The notes under the pieces are model-generated. The model did no database searches. It worked only from the letters and a program-made list of their open reading frames with translations, and was not told the DNA's origin. Shown here in pieces: positions 17,392 to 26,542 of a stretch of 64,000 nucleotides of DNA. Position 1 is the stretch's first letter. Every line of letters starts with the position of its first letter. Source of the stretch: JAFGOM01 sp964605795 (GTDB lineage Archaea > Halobacteriota > Methanomicrobia > Methanomicrobiales > Methanospirillaceae); the NCBI GenBank assembly GCA_964605795.1, contig CAZSDZ010000008.1, forward strand, positions 10,943-74,942. Direction: 5' to 3'. The translations under genes and the position numbers were made by a program.

Positions 17392-19189
17392 TCACCACCT
17401 TTTTTGTCTCTTCTATCCCCCGCAGGTCGATAGTCGCAGTATGTGTCCCCCGAAATGATACCGACCAGCTCTCCTTGTCAGGCAGGTGGATCTGCCAGAC
17501 AACGGTCGTTTCATCATTCTGATCCTGGATAAATGAAGGTTGTATCGTAGGTTCCTTTATTTCGCCATGCAGGAAGGCATATGCCATGAGATCAACCGGT
17601 CTGCTGGTGTAATTATCGATGGTGACAGAGACAATTCCGTCATCCGTCCGTTTCTTTGCGACCAGTTTCTTCATGATCCTCCCTTCGATCGGAGCGGTGT
17701 CTGGTATTGGCTTTTCGACCGTCTTTGCGACAATCGTTGCTATCTCCGGAATGACTGCGCATATCGCCAGAGCACGGGCTTCATCTGCCTTTTTGCGATC
17801 CCTTCTTGAGAGGAACTGCTTGAGATCCCTCCCAAGATCCTGCAGAACAAGCCGTATCTCCCGCTCAATATCAGGTATGGATGCGATGGCGTCCTTACTC
17901 TCGCTGGTGAAGGGAACGTTGGTTGATGCAATATGGACAAGGATGATAAGCGGACCCAGGGGGAGACCCTGTTGGCTGATATTATATAATTTCCAGTTTA
18001 TATCAGCGATTGTTGTGGTTATTGCACAGGCCCCCTGCTGATAGAGGAGGGGTACCCGGTTAGCAAACCTAAGAATCCGGGCATTTCCTTCCTGCAAGAG
18101 GAGGCCGCCATATCCGATGGCAGCCTCGATAAGAAAGGGATGGCCACTATATACTGCAGCAGGTCGTGTTCGTGCAGCAACATAATCAAGCGAGAACTCC
18201 TTTTCCAGTCCCTGACGAATAAGTGGCTCGCCGATGGGCGACAGGCATAATCCAGCCTGGGGAGGCTGAATCCGTGTTTGTTGCATGGCAGAAAGGAGCG
18301 CGGTTATCTCCGGCATTGTGAGATCCTGTGCAATAATGTCAGGGGAGAGGTGCGCAGCTGAGCAGATCAAAGCAGCCGTCTTCTCTCCGACCCGTGAGAA
18401 AGATGTCATCAAAAAAGATGCCAGTGGCAGTTTTGCAGCAGATACAAGACGTTTGAGATGACCTAACTCGATCCCGTGGGGGTGGGGTAAGATACTCTCC
18501 GGACTTTTTATGGGATCATCACTGGTCCGGTCAAAGACGAGTTCTTCCTCGTCGATGGTCGCGGTGATACGTGCGTGGGGATTTACAATAGAAGTATACC
18601 TGAGATACTCGATGAGGCGTTTCTTTGCCGATAAGGTACTTGAAAATACCATCTCTATCCGGGTCCCGTGGATCCGGTCCCAGGTAATCTCTTCTCTTTT
18701 TTGGATATCTGGTTCGTTCGTCTCGGTATGGATCTGAATCAGGAAAAGAAAGGCCTTTGTATCGGATCCACAGCGGGAGATTATCTGCGTAGGGGTTCCG
18801 GATGTTATCTGGGCATACAATACTGCTGCTGATATCCCAATCCCCTGCTGTCCCCGTGATTGGCGTATCTGGTGAAATCGTGAACCATAGAGGAGTTTTC
18901 CAAAGACAAACGGAACCTGTTCCGGGATAATTCCCGGCCCGTTATCCTCGATGACGACCCGAAATGCTCCGGATATCTGCCGGTATATCCCGACATAGAG
19001 ATCAGGCAGGATTCCGGCCTCTTCGCATGCATCGAGGGAGTTGTCTATCGCTTCCTTTACCGTGGTGATGATTCCCCGTGTCGGTGAATCAAAACCAAGG
19101 AGGTGTTTGTTCTTCTCAAAAAACTCGGCAACGCTGATACTTCGCTGCTGCTTTGCCAGTTCATCGGCTCGTGTAGTTATATAACTCAC
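17375..19189 (-). CDS. top6B: DNA topoisomerase VI subunit B
   Basis: ATP-binding GHKL subunit, 604 residues. The Bergerat fold is visible: N box KEAIDNSLDACEE (about 44-56), G1 box EDNGPGI, G2 box RGQQGIGIS, and the transducer-domain switch lysine region near FTSESKDAIAS. The reading frame opens at a GTG (19187-19189), but the GGAG of the AAAGGAG site overlaps this codon, so the exact start is uncertain; the conserved part begins around AEFFEKNKHLLGFDSP. A 283-base gap upstream (19190-19472) holds its promoter region and no gene that I can support. Confidence 0.96.
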   Translation of the reverse strand: MSYITTRADELAKQQRSISVAEFFEKNKHLLGFDSPTRGIITTVKEAIDNSLDACEEAGILPDLYVGIYRQISGAFRVVIEDNGPGIIPEQVPFVFGKLLYGSRFHQIRQSRGQQGIGISAAVLYAQITSGTPTQIISRCGSDTKAFLFLIQIHTETNEPDIQKREEITWDRIHGTRIEMVFSSTLSAKKRLIEYLRYTSIVNPHARITATIDEEELVFDRTSDDPIKSPESILPHPHGIELGHLKRLVSAAKLPLASFLMTSFSRVGEKTAALICSAAHLSPDIIAQDLTMPEITALLSAMQQTRIQPPQAGLCLSPIGEPLIRQGLEKEFSLDYVAARTRPAAVYSGHPFLIEAAIGYGGLLLQEGNARILRFANRVPLLYQQGACAITTTIADINWKLYNISQQGLPLGPLIILVHIASTNVPFTSESKDAIASIPDIEREIRLVLQDLGRDLKQFLSRRDRKKADEARALAICAVIPEIATIVAKTVEKPIPDTAPIEGRIMKKLVAKKRTDDGIVSVTIDNYTSRPVDLMAYAFLHGEIKEPTIQPSFIQDQNDETTVVWQIHLPDKESWSVSFRGTHTATIDLRGIEETKKVVIDCDI

Positions 19190-19472
19190 TCCTTTCTTCT
19201 CTTCTCCCTTGAGGATTCACGATGCATGACGTATCCTGATGCGGTCTATCGGGGACGACTATCGGGATTCTGGTTAATGTTAATTATTTCTTCCTTGATA
19301 ATGAGACAGGATGAATTGAGCAGATCCCTGTTCCCGGTCGCATATCTGGGTTACTATTCATTTATGGCCACAAGGGTTCTACAGTCAGAGCCAACCGGCA
19401 TTTTTGGATAAATCATATCAGAAGCCCTTCCTTAAATAAATCCGTCCCTGCTCTGCCCATGGGTTTGCTTTC

Positions 19473-20726
19473 CTATCCACTGCCTGATTCAAATTCGTAT
19501 CCCTTTACCTGATCAATGACGGCTGACAGTGATTTTTCCTCCTGTATTCCGGTCTCCAGGTCTTTTATCAACAAGGTCTCCTTCCCTGCCTGTTCGGTTC
19601 CGATGATGATAGCGAACCCTGCTACTTTTGCTGCAAGACTCATCTGACCGGCAAACCCCTTTCCTGAGATATCGGTCTCGGTGCAGATCCCTGCATCCCT
19701 GAGTTTCCTAGCAACAGACAATCCCTGTATGTGCGTCTCTTTGGTAGTAATAACAAAGACACGGGGACGGTTCGGGGGCTGCATCTCTCCTCGTGCAACC
19801 ATAACACGATCAAATCCGATTGCAAACCCGCATGAAGGGGTATCGGTACCGCCAAAGAGGTGAGCCAGCCGGTAGGCACCACCTCCGATTACCTGGTTTT
19901 CCGATCCCAGTCCTTCTGCAAATCCTTCAAAGACCATACCGGTATAGTAATCAAGTCCCCGTGCAATCGATGGATCTATTCTATATCTGATGCCCTGGGA
20001 ATCAAGGATAGAAAACATCTGCAATATTCTTTCCTTTTCCGGTATATCCGGAATAACTGTGAATATCTCGTCAGTACTGCGTGCTGCTGTCAGGTCTTGT
20101 AACGGTATTATCTTTTCTTGGTGCCCGTGGACTCGGAGATAGTCACATGCTCCATCCAGGTTACGTTTATCAAGGAACGTCCGGACCATCTTCTGTTCTG
20201 CAGGGGAGAGATCAGAGAGAAGGTACCGTATCAGGGAAAGGTCACCGATATGTAAGGTATACGAGATACCGCTTGCACGCAGAATATCATCTGCCACCAT
20301 GATAATCTCTGCATCAGCAGAGGCCGAGTTTACCCCGATTAGTTCGATACCAAACTGCCAGAACTGCCTGTATCTTCCTTTTTGGGGTCGTTCGTATCGG
20401 AAACAGTCTGCGAAATAGAACCATTTTATCGGTTTTGGTATCGATCTCCCTTCGTTTACGTAACATCTGAGAACCGGGGCAGTTACCTCGGGTCGAAGCG
20501 TCATTTTCCGGCCTCCCTTGTCGGTAAAGGTGTACATCTCATCGATGATTCCTTCGCCTGATCTCGCGGTAAATAACCCGAGTTCCTCAAAAGCCGGAGT
20601 GATAATCTCACGGTAACCGTAGGTTTGGGCTCTCTTTCGCATCACAGCCTCTATAGCACGGCGGGCTTCTGTCTCGTCAGGTAAAAGATCCCGTGTTCCT
20701 CTGGGACGTGTTATCATTTCAGTCAT
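19473..20726 (-). CDS. hisS: Histidyl-tRNA synthetase
   Basis: Class II synthetase, 417 residues. Motif 2 region TLRPEVTAPVLRCYV, the histidine-A motif RGLDYYTGMVFE, the motif 3 region ending SCGFAIGFDRVM, and a C-terminal anticodon-binding domain starting PRVFVITTKE are all present. It follows the small membrane-protein gene with an ATGA overlap, so the two are cotranscribed. An alternative start three codons later (MITRPRG) is possible. Confidence 0.97.
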   Translation of the reverse strand: MTEMITRPRGTRDLLPDETEARRAIEAVMRKRAQTYGYREIITPAFEELGLFTARSGEGIIDEMYTFTDKGGRKMTLRPEVTAPVLRCYVNEGRSIPKPIKWFYFADCFRYERPQKGRYRQFWQFGIELIGVNSASADAEIIMVADDILRASGISYTLHIGDLSLIRYLLSDLSPAEQKMVRTFLDKRNLDGACDYLRVHGHQEKIIPLQDLTAARSTDEIFTVIPDIPEKERILQMFSILDSQGIRYRIDPSIARGLDYYTGMVFEGFAEGLGSENQVIGGGAYRLAHLFGGTDTPSCGFAIGFDRVMVARGEMQPPNRPRVFVITTKETHIQGLSVARKLRDAGICTETDISGKGFAGQMSLAAKVAGFAIIIGTEQAGKETLLIKDLETGIQEEKSLSAVIDQVKGYEFESGSG

Positions 20727-21061
20727 TTATCAATCCCGTTATTTTCTCTTCTTTCTGTTCGCATTGGTGCCCGCCCAAAAAACCTGATCCAGGTCGGCTC
20801 GTCTGTCCATATTCGTTCGCGCGTATTTTTTCCCTGAAGATAGAGGGCGAGAAGAATTAACCCGATACCGATGAGATTTACGCTCTCAAACGAACCGGTT
20901 ACCATAAGTCCGAAAAGGGCCAGTGCGGTGTACAGAACTCCCTGGTACGCTGCCATGCGGTACCCTGCAAGCCCGGTTCGGTAAAAAATCCGCATATCCC
21001 GGATCCAGAGGAAGCTGACAACAGCCGTGCCGAAGAGAGCAACAAGAAAAAGGCTGTTCAT
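20723..21061 (-). CDS. Small conserved membrane protein, function unknown
   Basis: 112 residues with about three hydrophobic segments (roughly residues 1-20, 41-60 and 63-80) and a basic C-terminal tail. I recognise no family. Its stop overlaps the hisS start (ATGA), making it the first gene of a hisS operon. Only 47 bases separate it from the divergent larB start, so the two promoters must overlap. Confidence 0.8.
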   Translation of the reverse strand: MNSLFLVALFGTAVVSFLWIRDMRIFYRTGLAGYRMAAYQGVLYTALALFGLMVTGSFESVNLIGIGLILLALYLQGKNTRERIWTDEPTWIRFFGRAPMRTERRENNGIDK

Positions 21062-21108
21062 TGTGAGATATTAATTGTATTACTCAGCATATCTTTATTA
21101 TTACAATC

Positions 21109-21891
21109 ATGGCAGATGAAGAGTACCTGCAGCACCTGCTTGTTCGTGTGCAAAAAGGCGAGATAGATCCGAATCAAGCACTAACAGAGATAAAAAGCCT
21201 GGAGATAGAGACAGTCAGTAGCATAGCCCACCTTGATATCGGCAGGGAAACACGGTGCGGTATTCCAGAAGTAGTTCTTGCCCATGGCAAAGATGATGCC
21301 CATCTCTTGAGTATTGTTTCTGGTTACGTGCAGAAAAGCGGGAGATGTATTATTACCCGTGTTTCTGAAAAAAATGCCAGGGATATCAAAGATTTATCTG
21401 CTAAAAACGGGTATCAATGCCAATGGAATACCGATGCCGGAACCATGGTTGTTGACGACAAGACCAGACCGGTAAAACGCAATCAGGGTATTATTGGTAT
21501 TATCACGGCAGGTACTTCTGATATTTGGGTTGCTGAAGAAGCGCGGGTGATCGCAGAAGAGATGGGATGTACCGTGAAACGTGCATTTGATGTCGGAGCT
21601 GCCGGGATCCATCGCCTGGTCCCGGTTTTAAAAGATATGCAGGATTGTCATATCTTTATTGTTGCAGCTGGCAGGGAAGGGACACTTCCTGCGGTTGTTG
21701 CCGGTATCGTAAACCGGCCGGTTATCGGTGTTCCCGTCAGTACCGGGTATGGGTACATGGGACAGGGTCGCGCGGCCCTCGCAAGTATGCTCCAGTCCTG
21801 TTCCGTGCTGGTTGTGGTCAATATCGATGCCGGGTTTGTTGCCGGTGCTTTTGCAGCACGAGTCGCGACACTCATGGCAGGGGGTGAATGA
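21109..21891 (+). CDS. larB: LarB-type pyridinium-3,5-biscarboxylate synthase
   Basis: 260 residues, homologous to the AIR-carboxylase-like LarB family. In bacteria LarB carboxylates and hydrolyses nicotinic acid adenine dinucleotide, the first step of the nickel-pincer cofactor of lactate racemase. Seen: the N-terminal helix with EYLQHLLVRVQKGEI, LDIGRETRCGIPEVVLAHGK, and the PurE-like half with GIITAGTSDIWVAEEA and VGAAGIHRLVP, then VAGREGTLPAVVAG and STGYG. No larC or larE is nearby. It is directly followed by nadM, with only one base between the larB stop and the nadM start. Confidence 0.9.
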   Translation: MADEEYLQHLLVRVQKGEIDPNQALTEIKSLEIETVSSIAHLDIGRETRCGIPEVVLAHGKDDAHLLSIVSGYVQKSGRCIITRVSEKNARDIKDLSAKNGYQCQWNTDAGTMVVDDKTRPVKRNQGIIGIITAGTSDIWVAEEARVIAEEMGCTVKRAFDVGAAGIHRLVPVLKDMQDCHIFIVAAGREGTLPAVVAGIVNRPVIGVPVSTGYGYMGQGRAALASMLQSCSVLVVVNIDAGFVAGAFAARVATLMAGGE

Positions 21892-21892
21892 A

Positions 21893-22417
21893 GTGAAACG
21901 GGTTTTGTATATCGGAAGGTTTCAGCCGTATCATAACGGGCACCAAAGTGTTCTTTTTGATATTGCACGGGAAACAGATGAGATCATTATCGGGATCGGC
22001 AGTGCACAGCTCAGCCATGAACCTGAGAATCCCTTTACCGCAGGGGAGCGGGTTTTAATGATAACACACGCACTTCGTGAACTCCCATGCCCGTTTTATG
22101 TCATTCCAATTGAGGATATCAAAAGAAATTCATTATGGGTTGCTCATATCCGTTCGATGGCTCCGCCTTTTTCAGATGTTTTCTCAGGCAATCCGCTTGT
22201 AGTCCGTCTCTTTGAAGAGGCAGGAATCCCTGTTTTTTCCCCAGCGATGTATGAACGGGATACCCATAGCGGAACTGAGATCCGCTCCCGTATGATCGCC
22301 GGTAAACCATGGAAGGATCTCGTTCCTCCTGACGTGTACCAGGTTATCAGGGAATTTGACGGGGAAGGGCGCGTACAGGCACTTGCGCTTGATGACGGGG
22401 CAGAATGCGGACGATGA
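21893..22417 (+). CDS. nadM: Nicotinamide-nucleotide adenylyltransferase (archaeal type)
   Basis: 174 residues starting at a GTG, chosen because GGGGGTG lies five bases before it and the protein then begins with the family's usual VKRVLYIGRFQPYHNGHQ. GRFQPYHNGH is the (H/T)xGH nucleotidyltransferase motif and GTEIRSRM the ISSTxxR-like motif. The enzyme joins NMN (or nicotinate mononucleotide) and ATP to make NAD (or deamido-NAD). Coupled to larB, whose substrate in bacteria is deamido-NAD. Confidence 0.93.
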   Translation: MKRVLYIGRFQPYHNGHQSVLFDIARETDEIIIGIGSAQLSHEPENPFTAGERVLMITHALRELPCPFYVIPIEDIKRNSLWVAHIRSMAPPFSDVFSGNPLVVRLFEEAGIPVFSPAMYERDTHSGTEIRSRMIAGKPWKDLVPPDVYQVIREFDGEGRVQALALDDGAECGR

Positions 22418-22464
22418 ATCCGAAATGAGAGGATCCGGGTAATCAGGGAGATAATCGATGTTTC

Positions 22465-23820
22465 ATGTTTAAACGAATAAAAGAGATACTTGGCGCCGAA
22501 AAAACACCGGAACCGCTATTTGAGTTATCACTTCATGATATCCCGGACTGGCTTGATACCCGGATGTCAGCCTGTACAACGAAGCGCACCAGTTCGATGC
22601 AGCCTGCAAGGAAGAATATCGAGAGATATATGCGGGAGATAGGACCGGTTGTCGATGATCTTGGATCAGAGGTACATGACGAGCCGAAGCATCCCAAAGT
22701 AAAACAGGTTATCAGGCATTCTCTCCCCCAGTTTAAGAAGCGCATCGAGACCCAGATTACCAGGGAATTTGATGGTGATGATGAAGAGGTGTACCGCCAG
22801 ATAGCCGAGGTGGTGCAGGGGTGTTTCTTAGCCCTGAAAGGGCCGGGCCGGTATCTGCACCAGTTGTATCCTCTCGGGATCAAGGATTTTAAAGAGATAA
22901 TGGATGCCATGGGCCATGAATTAAACGCCTTAACCCGGATTATTACGATATCGCGTGAGCGGCTCGGGCAGATTGAAGAGGTACGAATTCGGTATCGCAA
23001 ATACACAGAGACTCTTTGTGAGCGAGAAGATCTCCTCGCCAGCCTCTTTGGTATCACAGAAAAGAGAGATGAGGCCGATTGGGTTCTTGCAGACGCGAGA
23101 AAAAAGGAGGAAGAACTGGTACAGTCTGATTCATATCATCGCTACGAAGAGTTACTGGCAGAAAAAGAGCAGTGTCAGGAGAACTATCTCACTACTCTGG
23201 ATCGGTTTGAATCAGCCTGCAGGACAACCGCTTCAGTCTGTAGACGGGTATCACGGCAGTATGGTGATGCTGGAAAAAGTGATCACCAAAAAACACTCGA
23301 ATTACTGGAAGATATCTGCATACAGGATACCAGGGATTGTCATGATCTCAGAGTCAGGATACAAAAGAGTACGAATCTCATCTTTGACCTAATCCAGTCT
23401 GAAGAACTGGTTCTTAAAAATGCCTTTGAAAAGGCCTTATTTTTAGATGTTGATACCTTTTTTGAAGGACTTTTTGGCGCCTGCACGGCAATGAAAAAAG
23501 CACATGATGAGTACCTGCATACGGAGGAGATCTGCAACCAGCATCCCATCGTAACTGCCCTTTCCTCTTTACATGAATCGATTGAGAAAGAACGTGCTAT
23601 AAAAGAGAAGATAATCGAGGATGAGAAGTTTTACCAGGAGCGTCTCTCTCATCTTATGGATACCATAAAGGAAAACGAAAGCAGCCTTATTGAGGGACTT
23701 TCTGTGACCCTTGGGAAAGGACCTGACATGATTCGTATCATTGGTCTTTTTGATCCCAAAGACGGGTGCAATGATACACCAAAGCAGGAAAAGAAAGAAG
23801 AGCCAGGGGATGAAGACTGA
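22465..23820 (+). CDS. Coiled-coil protein, function unknown
   Basis: 451 residues, predicted soluble and mostly helical, with a high content of Glu, Lys and Arg. I recognise no named family. The N-terminal 40 residues (FELSLHDIPDWLDTRM) look like a short conserved cap. Long heptad-like stretches follow (about 150-290 and 370-420), and the C-terminus is an acidic/lysine-rich tail (KQEKKEEPGDED). No P-loop or membrane segment. The stop overlaps the ATG of the next small Cys-rich gene, so the two products are probably made together. It might be a structural or scaffold protein, but that is a guess. Confidence 0.8.
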   Translation: MFKRIKEILGAEKTPEPLFELSLHDIPDWLDTRMSACTTKRTSSMQPARKNIERYMREIGPVVDDLGSEVHDEPKHPKVKQVIRHSLPQFKKRIETQITREFDGDDEEVYRQIAEVVQGCFLALKGPGRYLHQLYPLGIKDFKEIMDAMGHELNALTRIITISRERLGQIEEVRIRYRKYTETLCEREDLLASLFGITEKRDEADWVLADARKKEEELVQSDSYHRYEELLAEKEQCQENYLTTLDRFESACRTTASVCRRVSRQYGDAGKSDHQKTLELLEDICIQDTRDCHDLRVRIQKSTNLIFDLIQSEELVLKNAFEKALFLDVDTFFEGLFGACTAMKKAHDEYLHTEEICNQHPIVTALSSLHESIEKERAIKEKIIEDEKFYQERLSHLMDTIKENESSLIEGLSVTLGKGPDMIRIIGLFDPKDGCNDTPKQEKKEEPGDED

Positions 23821-24071
23821 TGATTACTCTTTCTGTTCAAAAAGGCAGGGTTTCCTGTCCCGGAGGAAGTGAAGAACCGCTTGACAAATGTCGCTTTTGT
23901 GTCCATTCATCCCGGTTTATTTATGTTGACCGGGAGATAGAATCCCCGGCCCGCGCCTTCTGCCAGATGAGGCGTGCAACAACATCTGTTGATCTGTCCC
24001 AGGTCATTGGTGTTGTCTGCGACGATACCAGGGGAGAGGGATACCAGAGTATCATGAACGTTATCTCATAG
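23820..24071 (+). CDS. Small cysteine-containing protein, function unknown
   Basis: 83 residues starting in the stop codon of the coiled-coil gene (TGATG). A possible metal site is CPGGSEEPLDKCRFC (C-x10-C-x2-C) with a histidine next to it and further cysteines at about residues 48 and 67. No family recognised. Translation coupling to the coiled-coil protein suggests that they act together. Confidence 0.75.
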   Translation: MITLSVQKGRVSCPGGSEEPLDKCRFCVHSSRFIYVDREIESPARAFCQMRRATTSVDLSQVIGVVCDDTRGEGYQSIMNVIS

Positions 24072-24126
24072 GATCAAACGATTCATGAGGTGAGAGAGGA
24101 TACAGGTACGAAAGAAATGAATGGGA

Positions 24127-24474
24127 TTATCTCCAGAAATGAAACCATTTCCGGTTCTGATAGGGAATAGGGGGACTTATCTTATTTGTTTCTGTATCAA
24201 TGATATGGTGAACCAGCCGTATCTCGTCGTGCAACTCTTTTAATTCTGTTTTTACATCACGAATTTCTTCTTTTATCTCTTTATACTCCTCGAAAACAAA
24301 CTGATTGGTGACAACAACCGGTTCACCTTCCGACTGACTGGTAAGGCCAATGCTGATAAGGCTGTTGATTGCCCCGTTGCGTGTAAGTCCCTGGTGATGT
24401 GCGAATTTATCGATCTGATCTCGCATCTCCTTATCCATCTCAAAGGATGCACGAATCTCCTGTCTCACTCTCAT
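24127..24474 (-). CDS. Ribbon-helix-helix-like protein with coiled-coil tail
   Basis: 115 residues. The N-terminal 45 residues fit a ribbon-helix-helix pattern: a short strand (EIRASFEMDKEM), helix RDQIDKFAHHQG, turn, and helix TRNGAINSLISIGL. A helical coiled coil follows (EEYKEIKEEIRDVKTELKELHDEIR), then a short tail ending KWFHFWR. It may be a small DNA-binding dimer. It faces the coiled-coil/Cys-rich pair convergently and lies 79 bases upstream of cobQ's end on the same strand. No toxin partner is evident. Confidence 0.75.
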   Translation of the reverse strand: MRVRQEIRASFEMDKEMRDQIDKFAHHQGLTRNGAINSLISIGLTSQSEGEPVVVTNQFVFEEYKEIKEEIRDVKTELKELHDEIRLVHHIIDTETNKISPPIPYQNRKWFHFWR

Positions 24475-24553
24475 ACCTCTGTATCATTTGTGCTGATTAA
24501 CATGTATGCCTGAATATTAGTTACTTCTCTCATCTCTTTTTTAAACAACTGGT

Positions 24554-26017
24554 TCATGCCTCGTTCTTATTGTCGCCGGTAATAATCCGTGTCAGGTATA
24601 AAACATCCAGGTGGGCCGTGACATGGTCGGCAAGATGTTCAAACCCATATGTCCCTGCATCATCGGTTATCCGGTTAAATGCCATCCCCTTCTTTTCGGC
24701 AAGATAGGTGAGCAGTGCATTGATGGCAGTGGGGTTTAAAAAAAGTCCGTGCATGTAGGTTCCAATCACGAGTCCGTCGTTGCTGACAGCACCTTCGCCT
24801 GCAAAAGCCGGATGAACCTGACTGGTGTCAGTGGTTCCCATATGAATCTCATAACCGGTCACTTCATTCATTATTGATAAGATTGGCCCGTATTTCTGCG
24901 GGGTACGGGTGACCTGAACCGTAGTCTTGTGATACCCGGTAAATTTCGTGGTACATGGCAGGAGTCCCAGACCTTTGTAGATCCCTTCCCTCTCCTCAAC
25001 ACCGCTGTCGAAAATCTCCTGACATAGCATCTGATATCCTCCGCATATTCCAATAATCGGCACACCCCGCGCATGAGCTGCAAGGATCTCGTTGTATGCC
25101 CTGCTTGTCAGGAGTGCCTGCATATCGCTGATGGTATTCTTTGTTCCCGGGATGATGATGGCATCATAGGGAAGGAGAGACTCCGAGAGGTCGGTGTACC
25201 GGATACGAGCATAACGTTCGAGAAGTTCAAAGTCAGTGAAATTTGAGATATGGGGAATTTTTATGATTGCTATCTGTATTGGGAGGTCCCGTGAGATCTT
25301 ATCCCCCAGTGAGAGGGAATCTTCACTTGGGATACAAAAATCAGTATAGGGGATTACCCCTAATACCGGCAGTTTGCAGATATCCTCGAGGATAGTTATC
25401 CCTTCTGTGAAGAGATCCGGATCACCCCTGAATTTGTTCACGACAAGACCGGCAAGGAGTGGCCGAACATCTGGTGGGAGGAGCATGATAGTGCCATAGG
25501 CTTGGGCAAAAACACCTCCGCGTTCAATATCTGCGACCAGTATTATGGGGACCCGGAGGTTTTGTGCAAGCCTGATATTTGCGATATCCCGATCATAGAG
25601 ATTCAGTTCTGCAGCTCCCCCTGCTCCTTCAATGATAAGATGACCGTACTGTTCTATCAGACTTTCAGCTGCAGATAGTGCAACAGAAAGAAGTCCGTCC
25701 GTCTCCTGGTAATAATCTCGTGCTGCAGTATCGTGGTAAGGTTTTCCCATGAGGATGATCTGAGATTTCTGGTCTCCTTTTGGCTTGAGAAGAATGGGAT
25801 TCATCCTGGCATCAGGGACTAATCCTGCACTCATCGCCTGCATGGCCTGTGCAATCCCGATCTCACTGCCATCCGGTGTCACATACGAGTTCAGACTCAT
25901 ATTCTGTGATTTAAAAGGTGCGCAGGAGATGCCCTGACGGTAAAGGATGCGACAGATCGCAGCAACAAGGGTACTTTTTCCGACATGGGAAGCAGTACCA
26001 AGAACCATGAGTGACAT
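24554..26017 (-). CDS. cobQ: Cobyric acid synthase
   Basis: 487 residues; amidates adenosyl-cobyrinate a,c-diamide at four side chains to make cobyric acid in cobalamin synthesis. The N-terminal dethiobiotin-synthetase-like domain has the P-loop GTASHVGKST (residues 7-16). The C-terminal class I glutaminase-like domain has the cysteine nucleophile in IIGICGGYQM near residue 323 and the histidine in GTYMHGLF. No other corrin-ring gene adjoins it; cobN/chlID are 30 kb away. GGATTTAATACC on the minus strand near 26050 is a plausible TATA box. Confidence 0.96.
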   Translation of the reverse strand: MSLMVLGTASHVGKSTLVAAICRILYRQGISCAPFKSQNMSLNSYVTPDGSEIGIAQAMQAMSAGLVPDARMNPILLKPKGDQKSQIILMGKPYHDTAARDYYQETDGLLSVALSAAESLIEQYGHLIIEGAGGAAELNLYDRDIANIRLAQNLRVPIILVADIERGGVFAQAYGTIMLLPPDVRPLLAGLVVNKFRGDPDLFTEGITILEDICKLPVLGVIPYTDFCIPSEDSLSLGDKISRDLPIQIAIIKIPHISNFTDFELLERYARIRYTDLSESLLPYDAIIIPGTKNTISDMQALLTSRAYNEILAAHARGVPIIGICGGYQMLCQEIFDSGVEEREGIYKGLGLLPCTTKFTGYHKTTVQVTRTPQKYGPILSIMNEVTGYEIHMGTTDTSQVHPAFAGEGAVSNDGLVIGTYMHGLFLNPTAINALLTYLAEKKGMAFNRITDDAGTYGFEHLADHVTAHLDVLYLTRIITGDNKNEA

Positions 26018-26167
26018 AAACGCTCATATGATATGAGAGAATCAGGTATTAAATCCCTGTAACGCGAGGCTATCTGCGGTTATCGATACCGGCTATCAAA
26101 CTGTTTTAATGGTTTATCATTTTCCCCTTACGTATCTGGTTCCGTTTCATTTTCACAGCCATTGATA

Positions 26168-26237
26168 ACTCCTGCGGTTCTGGCAAACCCTGAAATGGGG
26201 AACCGAAGAAACGGTGATGAGGGAAAAGATAAGGAGT
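26168..26237 (+). ncRNA. Candidate folded RNA element
   Basis: ACTCCT (26168-26173) can pair with AGGAGT (26232-26237), enclosing a hairpin GGTTC (26176-26180)/GAACC (26200-26204) with an inner CCC/GGG, and a small CCG/CGG hairpin at 26203-26214. GTGATGA at 26214-26220 matches a C box, but I found no matching D box at a normal distance. It does not match the cobalamin, fluoride or other riboswitch consensus I know. The strand and the nature are guesses. Confidence 0.25.
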
Positions 26238-26511
26238 GATACCGATCATGCAGGCATGTATGAGTATGGTGCCGCTGGAATACGTCTCTTTCGGGAAAAA
26301 ATTTGATTGAGTAAGATCATATCATTTGTATTATCTTCTGGTTTCCCTTTCTGTTTTTCCCTTTTTTCCTGGTATCGTGATATCGGTTTCCATACCCGGA
26401 CAGAATGAAAAAACCAGTCCTGATTTGAGTAATGAGCAATTCTTCTGCCTTCCTGGCTTCTATGGCATCGGTTTGGAAGCACCGGTCTGCATTTTCTGAT
26501 TGGATGCCAAA

Positions 26512-26520
26512 TATTAAATA
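26512..26520 (+). promoter_or_regulatory. TATA box of aIF1
   Basis: TATTAAATA is centred about 27 bases before the ATG at 26543, which predicts a leaderless aIF1 mRNA. Confidence 0.45.
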
Positions 26521-26542
26521 ACGCGAAGAAGATGGTATAGTA

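Larger units (their letters stand above)
26018..26542. other. 525-base intergenic region between cobQ and aIF1
   Basis: No convincing protein-coding frame; open frames here lack start signals and family resemblance. It holds the divergent promoters of cobQ (near 26050, minus) and aIF1 (26512-26520, plus). Between them is a segment with nested inverted repeats (see the separate entry). Confidence 0.6.

Noticed and set aside
19103..19411. 102-codon frame spanning the top6B start and the following gap
   Set aside because: Its first part is antisense to top6B, its composition is not protein-like and there is no ribosome-binding site.
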